Source: a virus. From it: DNA of 64,000 bases. Location of the stretch: the IMG/VR virus record IMGVR_UViG_3300037486_000582, positions 1 to 64,000 of that record; one strand, given 5' to 3'. Of this stretch, positions 15,526 through 22,701 are shown in pieces. How positions within the stretch are numbered: the stretch's first letter is position 1; each line of letters opens with the position of its first letter. The notes under the pieces were generated by a model. The model saw only the letters and a program-made list of their open reading frames with translations. It was not told the origin of the DNA and made no database searches. The position numbers and the translations under genes are program-made.

Positions 15526-17526
15526 CTACGGCGCGAGCGCCTCGCCGTCCCACTCCCAGATGACTCCGTAGCCGAGGTGCAAGAAGGCATTCGCGTCGAA
15601 GGTCAGGATCTCGGCCATGTTCGCCCGCCCCTGGTGCTGCCCGAAGTCGCTCTGCCAGTAGCTGCTCTGGCCGACCGCGCCCACCGGGTCGCGCATGACA
15701 ATGAACGGACGCATCCATTCCGTCCCGTCGATTGGGTTGGCCTTCGCCAGCGAGTACAGCTCGGGCTCGTAGTCGTCGCTCGTCCCGAGCCCGAGCCCAA
15801 GCTGGGCGATGCTCAACTCGCAAGCGAGCCCGTCGCCACCGAACCCTGTTCCGCTGTACCCGAACCGTGTTGCGGCTGCGTCGAAGTACAACGCGCTCAC
15901 GGAAGAGAGCACTTCCCACTGAGCCAGAATCGCAAAGGTCTCCTCCGCGCTGTCGAGCCACGCGGGGAGGTCCGTCCGCGTGAAGCCGACCGTGAACGCG
16001 CCGTGCTCGTGCGTGCCATCCGCGTCCATCACCGCGAAGGCGAAGAAGGAGCAGTCCTCGTCGGTCATGACGAAGACGCGACTCTTCGTGTCCGCGGTTC
16101 CGTAGGTGTAATGCCCTCGCCAGGTGTGCATCAGCGGCGTGTTGCCGCCGCCGCTTACGTTCCGCGTCCACGTCGCGCAGCGATTCCGCATACACGACGC
16201 CCCGGTCAGATAGAAGTGCCCGTTCGAGAAGTCGAAGTCCGTGTCCTCAGGAGCAGCCCAGAGTTGCGAGTTCTTCGAGGCCTGGGCGGATGTCTGGTTC
16301 TGACGAAGGAAGAAGCGCCACTTCGACGCGTGGGGCGACTCGACTCCGAACCCAGCCGACTGCTGCCAAAGCGGCATGGTCGAGTTCGGGACGCTCCTGA
16401 TGTGGACGATCCGCCACCGCAATCCAGTAGCTGCCACCAGGACCTTCGTTGACGAGCGGAGGTTCAGCGTGACCTGGCCACCACCCGCATCGCCAGCGAT
16501 CTCGTAGCACCCAGAGTTCTTCGGGTTTGTCGCGTCCCAGACGAACAGGTGCATTCCAACGACGCCACCGTCGCAGATGAACCCGCTCGACACGGAGAAC
16601 CTATCCGGCGCGGCGATGACCCCGGTGGCCTCGCCCGCCGCCCATATCCAGCCTTCGAACAGCGACCTGTGGGCGCTCATCCCCTCGACGTACAGCGTGC
16701 CCGCGCCGCTGGCGACCAAGCGCACATAGCAGCTTCCAGACCCGTTGACGTAGAACGTGAAGCGTTGAAGCTCTGCAGCCCCGCCGCCGGTGGGCAGCAA
16801 CGAGCCGACCGACGCGAAGACCCCGGTTCCGGGGTCGACCTGGACGTCCCAAGCAGGCCCGCCATTCGACGCCAGCACGACGAGCTCGTACCGTCGCTGG
16901 ATTCGATAGGCGACCGTGTAGATGCTCGAGTAGCTCTCCGCGATGCCGGCCGGGTTGTAGAAGACCAGCTTCGTCAGGTTGTCGTCGTCGGGGCCGCCCT
17001 GCTTCAGAATGCGGAAACTGCCATTGTTGCTCGGCCTGACAGAACCGCTGATCGTGATCTGCTGATTCGAGTGCTCGTGATCGAAATACGTGGACCCGCG
17101 GGTCAGCGTCATGAACCCATTGGTCGGGCCGCTCAACGTGTCCCCGTTGGCCGTTGCTGTGACCGTGGGAGCAGTCATAGCCAGTAGAGCAGCGGTCGTG
17201 AAGCCATTGCCCGCCGCGCCGACGACGGCTTTGAGCCGGCGCACCCCCGTCACGACGCCGACCGTCTCCTTTGACAGCGTGCAGGAGCCGTACTGGGAGA
17301 AGAGAGCCGCGTCGACCGCCTGGACGTTGCCATCCTGAACGTGGTTTGGGTTGAGCGCGTGGGTACCCACCTCGCCGTCGCATTCCCACAGCCACTCCCA
17401 TCCGGTTGGCCCGGCGACACGAAGGAAGTGGAACAGCAGCGCGTTCGCTCGGTTGTGGTTGCCGCCCGCGATGTAGTCCTGCGTGTCGGTGAGCAGGACG
17501 TCATGGACCCAGTGCTTCGTTGCCAT
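15526..17526 (-). CDS. Large tail-associated virion protein
   Basis: 666 residues, almost wholly beta, Gly/Ser/Thr/Trp rich, no signal peptide or transmembrane segment. It shares its genomic context and composition with the 376-residue protein encoded at 17873. Segments such as RYELVVLASNGGPAWDVQVD and RFTFYVNGSGSCYVRLVASGAGTLYVEG look like jelly-roll strands. Its start overlaps the previous stop by ATG within SD spacing (GGAGGAGCTG). Function unknown; fibre or baseplate periphery is likely. Confidence 0.65.
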   Translation of the reverse strand: MATKHWVHDVLLTDTQDYIAGGNHNRANALLFHFLRVAGPTGWEWLWECDGEVGTHALNPNHVQDGNVQAVDAALFSQYGSCTLSKETVGVVTGVRRLKAVVGAAGNGFTTAALLAMTAPTVTATANGDTLSGPTNGFMTLTRGSTYFDHEHSNQQITISGSVRPSNNGSFRILKQGGPDDDNLTKLVFYNPAGIAESYSSIYTVAYRIQRRYELVVLASNGGPAWDVQVDPGTGVFASVGSLLPTGGGAAELQRFTFYVNGSGSCYVRLVASGAGTLYVEGMSAHRSLFEGWIWAAGEATGVIAAPDRFSVSSGFICDGGVVGMHLFVWDATNPKNSGCYEIAGDAGGGQVTLNLRSSTKVLVAATGLRWRIVHIRSVPNSTMPLWQQSAGFGVESPHASKWRFFLRQNQTSAQASKNSQLWAAPEDTDFDFSNGHFYLTGASCMRNRCATWTRNVSGGGNTPLMHTWRGHYTYGTADTKSRVFVMTDEDCSFFAFAVMDADGTHEHGAFTVGFTRTDLPAWLDSAEETFAILAQWEVLSSVSALYFDAAATRFGYSGTGFGGDGLACELSIAQLGLGLGTSDDYEPELYSLAKANPIDGTEWMRPFIVMRDPVGAVGQSSYWQSDFGQHQGRANMAEILTFDANAFLHLGYGVIWEWDGEALAP

Positions 17527-17858
17527 CAGCTCCTCCAGGGGAACGGAACGTCGGTCGTGAACCGCAGCGCCGTTTCTCCAGACAGCGTGCGCACCATGAA
17601 CGTCAGCGCGTGTTGACTTGGAGGGTATCCGTCAAAGAGCCAGTCGGCCATCTCCTCCGCCGTTGGCGCGTGCGCGGCTCCACGCCAATCGGTGACGAGC
17701 TCAATTCCGTCGGCCGTGAGCGCCGAGCAACTAGCCAGGATCTCGGCCACGAGGACCTCGTCCGGGAGGTCACGACCCCCAGGGTCGAGGAACTCCATGC
17801 CGTCGAGCAGCGCCTTGAGCGCGTCCGCTGCCGTTTGGATGTCATCAAGCAACGCCAT
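17526..17858 (-). CDS. Small tail-region protein
   Basis: 110 residues, GGAGG before ATG. Helical N-terminus (DDIQTAADALKALLDG), acidic. It shares one base with the next gene's start. No recognised family; possibly a chaperone or assembly factor for the adjacent large protein. Confidence 0.55.
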   Translation of the reverse strand: MALLDDIQTAADALKALLDGMEFLDPGGRDLPDEVLVAEILASCSALTADGIELVTDWRGAAHAPTAEEMADWLFDGYPPSQHALTFMVRTLSGETALRFTTDVPFPWRS

Positions 17859-17872
17859 CGGTTCCCTCCTTC

Positions 17873-19003
17873 TCAGAGCGCGCGAAGGGGAAGAGGGTCA
17901 TCTGCGCCAGCTCGCGGCACGATGATTCCAGAGTCAAGGTGCAGCCAGTTCCCCGCTGAGTCGAATGGCCGTTCCCGGTCGTAGAGCTGATAAGTCTGAC
18001 CCAGGATTGGCGGAAACCTGCCTCGCAAGTACGCACCCGTGGCCACGTTATCCATGAAGACCTCGGGGCGTCGGACGGGCGCCTTCTTCCCTCCCAAGAG
18101 CCTGAAGTGGGACTGACGATATGTCTGTGCGCTGTTCCTGTCGTCCCAGGTGCGCCGCAGCCAAGTCAAGAGCCCGTTGATTGGCCCGTCCGCGTGGTCG
18201 AGCATACGCACCGTGAGATTGTTCCCGTAGTCCGCGTGGAGATTCCCGTTCCCAAACACGAACCCAGGACGCACATCGGCAAGCGGTGCTTCATCGAGTT
18301 CGCCCCACCCAAATATGTAGGTTATAGGCGACCCATTGGAGTTCGCGAAGGCATAGATGACGACGTTCTGGCCGTCCGCGTACATGTTGAAGTGGAGCGT
18401 GAAGAGATAGTAGGCGTTGATCGCGGCGTACAAAGCGGACTCTGCTGGCACAGCGATCTTCCCTCTGGGTCTCACATACAAGTTCACGTTTCCAGACGTC
18501 GCAACAACGAAGATGCGCGCTTGCATGTTCGACGGGCTTGGCGCGTTCATGATCGTGTAGTCGGAAGCGATGAGCCAGGTGTCCAGATCAATTACTCTTC
18601 CTGGGATTCCAGTCTCGAGTAGCCATCCAGCAGGCAGCGCCGCGATGGTGGAAATGCGGATGTTGTTCGCGTCGATGCGCTCGGCGATACGGTACATGCC
18701 GCAGTTCTGGTCGTTGGCCGCGAACAGACTGATCATCGCCCCGTTCGTGACCATCGCCGTCGTGAACCGCCCGAGCGGATCGTAGATGACACGCGGGCTT
18801 GCCGGATTCACACGGAACCCGGTAGCGAACCCACCTGGCTCGTCGAGCGTCACGTTGCTCTGCCAGCGACCGCCGCCCTCGTCCGAGGAGAAGGTCCATC
18901 GAGCGACGCGCAGCAGCTCGGCAGCGACGACGGAGAACAGCGTGACACCGCGAAGCGAGGTGACGCTGGGAGCAACAAGGTTTCGGACGTGGATTCCTGC
19001 CAT
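17873..19003 (-). CDS. Tail-region virion protein
   Basis: 376 residues, GGAGG before ATG. Beta-rich with few charged runs; includes FSSDEGGGRWQSNVTLDEPGG, NPASPRVIYDPLG and ITYIFGWGELDE. Its codon composition is visibly less GC-rich than neighbours (many AT-rich codons between 18,300 and 18,600), which may indicate recent acquisition. Preceded by GCGGTAGACT 24 nt upstream of the ATG. Function unknown. Confidence 0.6.
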   Translation of the reverse strand: MAGIHVRNLVAPSVTSLRGVTLFSVVAAELLRVARWTFSSDEGGGRWQSNVTLDEPGGFATGFRVNPASPRVIYDPLGRFTTAMVTNGAMISLFAANDQNCGMYRIAERIDANNIRISTIAALPAGWLLETGIPGRVIDLDTWLIASDYTIMNAPSPSNMQARIFVVATSGNVNLYVRPRGKIAVPAESALYAAINAYYLFTLHFNMYADGQNVVIYAFANSNGSPITYIFGWGELDEAPLADVRPGFVFGNGNLHADYGNNLTVRMLDHADGPINGLLTWLRRTWDDRNSAQTYRQSHFRLLGGKKAPVRRPEVFMDNVATGAYLRGRFPPILGQTYQLYDRERPFDSAGNWLHLDSGIIVPRAGADDPLPLRAL

Positions 19004-19027
19004 CTCTCTCTCCTCCAGCGCACGGCC

Positions 19028-19037
19028 AGTCTACCGC
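19028..19037 (-). promoter_or_regulatory. Late-promoter-like GCGGTAGACT
   Basis: In the 51-bp gap upstream of the gene ending at 17873; TAGACT lies 24 nt before the ATG. The same decamer precedes the tape-measure region (25539). Confidence 0.45.
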
Positions 19038-19054
19038 GCCCGGTACGCGCGCCC

Positions 19055-19759
19055 CTACACCGGAATGAGCCGACGGATGCCTTCCAGCACGGCGACCAGA
19101 GCAGCGACGGAGTCGGCCGCCTCCTGCACGCTCTCGCCAAGGTCGCCCATGCCTGGGATCTCAGGAGCGCCCGGCACCACGGAGAGGAACGAGTTGAGCA
19201 ACGCGATGATCGCGTCGACCGGCCCGCCGCTCGCCTTGACCCCGGCGAAGTAGGCGTCGAGCTGCTCCCGAGCGCAGGCGGCGGACTGACGCAGCACGTC
19301 CAAGTCCTCGCTCTCGGCGACCGCCTCGGCGTTAGCGATCCGCGCCTCTTGAGCAGCCATTCCGGACAGAAGGCTGCTGAGTCCGGAGAGATACGCCAAC
19401 AGGCAGTCGATGAGGTCCAAGGCCATCAGCGGAACGGACAGGACGGGGACCAGGGACGCGAGCCTGTCGACCTTCTCGATGAGCGTCTGGATGGCGTCTA
19501 CGAGCGCGGCCGGGTTGGCGATCATCTCAGGCACGGCCGTGATACAGTCCATAACCGCCTGAATGGCACCGACGATGTCGAAGATCGGCTGAAGGGGAGC
19601 CATCGCCGAGGACGCCTGGCCCATGAGCGCCCGGGCCAGTTCCAGTGGTTGCGCGTTCAAGCCTGGGTGCGTAGCCGTCACGCGCGCCCCGCCCGGGAAC
19701 CGCACAGACAGCCCCTGATCGTTGACGGGGATGACCGGACACTGGAACGGGGTCGTCAC
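19055..19759 (-). CDS. Helical tail-region protein
   Basis: 234 residues, GTG start with GGAGG 5 nt upstream. Opens with PVNDQGLSVRFPGGARVTATHPG, a beta segment resembling PAAR-like or spike-tip plug regions, then long hydrophobic helices (about 60-150, LIEKVDRLASLVPVLSVPLMALDLIDCLLAYL) and a C-terminal helical half. Placed immediately after the gp5-like spike gene, where spike-tip or effector-like proteins are often encoded. I cannot assign a family. Confidence 0.55.
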   Translation of the reverse strand: MTTPFQCPVIPVNDQGLSVRFPGGARVTATHPGLNAQPLELARALMGQASSAMAPLQPIFDIVGAIQAVMDCITAVPEMIANPAALVDAIQTLIEKVDRLASLVPVLSVPLMALDLIDCLLAYLSGLSSLLSGMAAQEARIANAEAVAESEDLDVLRQSAACAREQLDAYFAGVKASGGPVDAIIALLNSFLSVVPGAPEIPGMGDLGESVQEAADSVAALVAVLEGIRRLIPV

Positions 19760-19768
19760 GCTGGCCTC

Positions 19769-20329
19769 CTAGATCGGCTGCCCGTTTGGCAGAACGGGCC
19801 GACCCATGATGGTCACGCCGACCGCGTCGATGTTGACCTGGCCGACCGAACGAATGGTCAGCGCCGAGGTCGCCGAGATGGTCATCGCCCTGGTCAGGCC
19901 GTCGTACTCGATGCCGTCGCCGCTGACCTTGTCCTGGAGGAGCAGCGCAGGCGTCTCCGCGCTGTCGTCGTAGACGATGAGCCACCGCTCCGTCTCGATG
20001 AGTTTGACCTTCGGGGCGTCGGCCGGCGACTTGCTGGTCACGCGGGAGTTGAGCTCGCTCTGTCCCGACGGTGCGTGCGGGTTGCCGGGCGCGTACTGAA
20101 GCTCGTCCACGTCGCCCTGGTGGAACCACACGCAGACCTCGGCCCCGACGTCCGGGACGTCGTAGCCGTGGGCCTGCCGAACTGGAAGCGCCCACCCGGA
20201 GTCGGGCTCGATGAGCCCCGGTACCCGGACGCGGACGCGACCGATCTTCATCGGGTCGTCGTTGGCGACGACAACTCCGCGGTGCATGGCCGTGTAGCGG
20301 AGGTCCCTGTTCCCGTCGTGCTCGTCCAT
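19769..20329 (-). CDS. V: Baseplate spike protein, gpV/gp5-OB type
   Basis: 186 residues. The N-terminal half is the OB-fold of gp5/VgrG/gpV: MHRGVVVANDDPMKIGRVRVRVPGL, SGWALPV, DVPDVGAEVCVWFHQGDVDELQYAPG. The C-terminal part (ALLLQDKVSGDGIEYDGLTRAMTI ... VTIMGRPVLP) is a beta-helix repeat typical of the spike needle. It sits directly downstream of the gpD-like hub gene with TGATG overlap, the standard order. Forms the membrane-puncturing tip. Confidence 0.85.
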   Translation of the reverse strand: MDEHDGNRDLRYTAMHRGVVVANDDPMKIGRVRVRVPGLIEPDSGWALPVRQAHGYDVPDVGAEVCVWFHQGDVDELQYAPGNPHAPSGQSELNSRVTSKSPADAPKVKLIETERWLIVYDDSAETPALLLQDKVSGDGIEYDGLTRAMTISATSALTIRSVGQVNIDAVGVTIMGRPVLPNGQPI

Positions 20330-21786
20330 CAGTGTTGCTCCGCCCGCGGGGCTCGCCCGGTCGGCCGCTCGAACGTCGTCGTCTCGCGTCCTGTCTCGGG
20401 GTCGACCCGCGTGATCGTCTCGAGAGCAGCCGGCTCAGCGTCCGCCGCGCCCGCGCCACCCTGCCCGCCCGGGCCGCCGGTGCCCTCGGCGCCCGCTTCG
20501 CTTCCCGGAGCTTCCTGGTTGTTGGGTCGGCCCGGGTTCCGTTCCGGCGTCGAGAACAGCTCCAGGCCACTCGCCAGCTCGCTTCGCGTGCTGTGCCCGC
20601 CGGTCCCATCGGAGAGGACGGTCAGCTCCATCGTGTACCCGCTCGAGCCGAGCGTGTGCTTCACCTCCTTCACGTAGTACCTGATGGATAGCCGTCGGCC
20701 GAGGCCTTCAAGCTGGATGACGGTCTTGGCGAACTGCATCGGATCGCCGACCGCCTGGAAGGTAGCCTGGACCGCGGTGTGGCGGTGCCGCCGCGCCCGC
20801 CCGGCCGCTTCGCGCTGCGCAACCTGTGGGCTGCTCGTGCTGGTCGGGGCGGTGTCGCTCTGCGCGGTCGCTTCCTGGTGCGCCTCCCGCGACTGAGGAA
20901 GCTCACGCTCCTGACCGGACTCCGGGTCGATGAGCAGCACCAGCTCGTCCAGCCCAGTCAGCAACTGCTCGGCGACCGGCGCAAGGGCGGGCTCCGTTCG
21001 TTCGTTCGGCTGCTCTGTTCCCGTGCTGTCCCCAGTGATGTCTTCCCCGGCGACGGGGTTCCGGCCACGCTGGACGTTCCTCCGCGGCCGGGCGGTCAAG
21101 TCGTTCGTGATGTTGAACGACATGATCTCGCCCATGAACGGGTCGGTGTACCAGCGATAGACGCGGAGCGGCCGCTCGTCGAGTCGGCGCTGGTGGAAGT
21201 GGAAGCCGTCGAAGTCGACGTACCAGACGAAGCCCTCGGCGTCGGCGAGGCGGCGCACGAGCTGGGCGTCGGTCTGCCTTGCCTGCTGGATGCTCGGCAA
21301 GACGGCGCTCGTGTCCTCGATGTCGAGCTGCTCGTCCCGGAACCCGGCGCGAAGGGCGAGCTCGCGGACGACGTCGCTCCGACGGGCGTTCTCCCACCGA
21401 CCGGTCCTGACGATGCGGTTCATCAGGACGGCCTCGGCCTTCGCCTCGATGGTCAGTTGCTGGGCTCCGGTCACCTTCTGGATGACCATGCGCTGATCCG
21501 GACGCATCCGCGCCGGGTAGCCCCAACTCGCGATGATGACGTTCCCTTCCTTCCACACGGGGTCGTCGAAGTTGCGGAGGTCCCAGTTGTCCACCGTCAG
21601 CGAGAGCTTGTCCGCCTTGTCGTCGCTGTCCGTGAACTCGAAGGACAGCACACGAGCAGCCCCGCGGTCGTACAGCGGGCTGCCCGGGGTCTCTCCGTCT
21701 GCAACGGCAACGCGGTGCTCACCGCTCTCGGCTTCGACCGAGACGAAGAACTGAGGCTCGCTCCGCTGGAACGGGCGGAAGGTCAT
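20329..21786 (-). CDS. D: Tail hub protein, gpD/gp27-like
   Basis: 485 residues. FEFTDSDDKADKLSLTVDN, VVRELALRAGF, RQTDAQLVRRLADAEGFVWYVDFDGFHFHQ and the later FAKTVIQLEGLGRRLSIRYYVKEVKHTLG are classic for late-control gpD/gp27 hub proteins. The C-terminus carries a long disordered Pro/Gly/Glu extension (about 405-485) not needed for the hub fold. ATGA overlap with the LysM gene and TGATG with the spike gene show tight coupling. Role: adaptor between tail tube and spike. Confidence 0.85.
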   Translation of the reverse strand: MTFRPFQRSEPQFFVSVEAESGEHRVAVADGETPGSPLYDRGAARVLSFEFTDSDDKADKLSLTVDNWDLRNFDDPVWKEGNVIIASWGYPARMRPDQRMVIQKVTGAQQLTIEAKAEAVLMNRIVRTGRWENARRSDVVRELALRAGFRDEQLDIEDTSAVLPSIQQARQTDAQLVRRLADAEGFVWYVDFDGFHFHQRRLDERPLRVYRWYTDPFMGEIMSFNITNDLTARPRRNVQRGRNPVAGEDITGDSTGTEQPNERTEPALAPVAEQLLTGLDELVLLIDPESGQERELPQSREAHQEATAQSDTAPTSTSSPQVAQREAAGRARRHRHTAVQATFQAVGDPMQFAKTVIQLEGLGRRLSIRYYVKEVKHTLGSSGYTMELTVLSDGTGGHSTRSELASGLELFSTPERNPGRPNNQEAPGSEAGAEGTGGPGGQGGAGAADAEPAALETITRVDPETGRETTTFERPTGRAPRAEQH

Positions 21787-22130
21787 CCGGTCAGCCTCCG
21801 CTTCTCACCGAACACCTCTCGCTCCACCGTCCGTCGGCTCGGGATGGCCAGGACTGACCCCTCGGTCAACTCCAAGGTCGGGTCGTGAACGCGCTGGGGC
21901 TGGTAGTCAGCGATGACCCACCACAGCCCACTCGGGCGCGGAAGCCCTCGGTAGTACCGAGCAGCAACGCTCTGCAGCGTGTCCCCGGCCCGAACGAGGT
22001 GCGTTCGGTTGTCCGAGAACTGCCGGAAGCCGAAGCACTCCCGGTCGGTGAGGAACCGCCGGTCGTCGTCCAGGTCGGACAGCGCCGTGGCCTCGCTGAA
22101 GGAGTGGCGTGACATGAAACGCGGTGGCAT
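21783..22130 (-). CDS. LysM-domain tail protein
   Basis: 115 residues, start with GGAGG 8 nt upstream. Core THLVRAGDTLQSVAARYYRGLPRPSGLWWVIADYQPQRVHDP is a LysM domain, as in gpX of P2 and in the LysM companion of contractile-injection tube proteins. It directly follows the CIS-tube gene, the same pairing as in Afp/PVC-type particles. Binds the tube or hub rather than acting as a cell-wall enzyme. Confidence 0.8.
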   Translation of the reverse strand: MPPRFMSRHSFSEATALSDLDDDRRFLTDRECFGFRQFSDNRTHLVRAGDTLQSVAARYYRGLPRPSGLWWVIADYQPQRVHDPTLELTEGSVLAIPSRRTVEREVFGEKRRLTG

Positions 22131-22133
22131 GGC

Positions 22134-22700
22134 TCAGTCCTCCATCGTCCGCCGAATGCGCGCGTCCGGAGGAACGCCGATGTCCGGCCGCTCGCCAAGC
22201 CGAAGGCTCGTGTCGTCGAAGACGTCGTCACTGCCGATGCGGGTGTCGCGAATCTCCTCGCATTGTACGGTGGCCATGTAGGCGCGGGACCGCATGAACT
22301 TCGTGAACAAGGCGTGCGAGAACTTGACCGACATGATGACGCACGTCATCGCGATCATTCCTGGCCACACGACCAGCACCCTGGGCGGCCCGCCACTGGC
22401 CATGTCCTCGGCTCCGGACTTTGGGTACAGGAGGCTCTTGAGGAACCGCCGAGCGCGCTGAAGCGTCTCGACGTCCCCCCGGCTCTCGGCACGCCAGAAC
22501 AAGTTCAGGGGGAATGCCTCGTTCGTCGTGTTGCTGAACTGGAGGACCTCGTGCGACAGCCCGGGGACGGTCTGCTTCGCGTAGTTCGCGCTGACCGTCT
22601 CCTCGAGCGCGTCCGGATTGAACTGCGCCTCCAACGTGACGCCCGTGGACAGGTTCGTCAGCGTCACCTTCGGGGGCACCCATCTGTCGACGGTCGACAT
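22134..22700 (-). CDS. CIS-type tail tube initiator / tube protein
   Basis: 188 residues from ATG at 22700 with GGAGG 6 nt upstream (the frame is open further but overlaps the tape measure). KVTLTNLSTGVTLEAQFNPDALEETVSANYAKQTVPGLSHEVLQFSNTTNEAFPLNLFW is the signature of the CIS tube protein family (Afp7/Pvc7-like), here coupled to LysM and hub genes. It probably caps the tube at the baseplate. Confidence 0.85.
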   Translation of the reverse strand: MSTVDRWVPPKVTLTNLSTGVTLEAQFNPDALEETVSANYAKQTVPGLSHEVLQFSNTTNEAFPLNLFWRAESRGDVETLQRARRFLKSLLYPKSGAEDMASGGPPRVLVVWPGMIAMTCVIMSVKFSHALFTKFMRSRAYMATVQCEEIRDTRIGSDDVFDDTSLRLGERPDIGVPPDARIRRTMED

Positions 22701-22701
22701 G

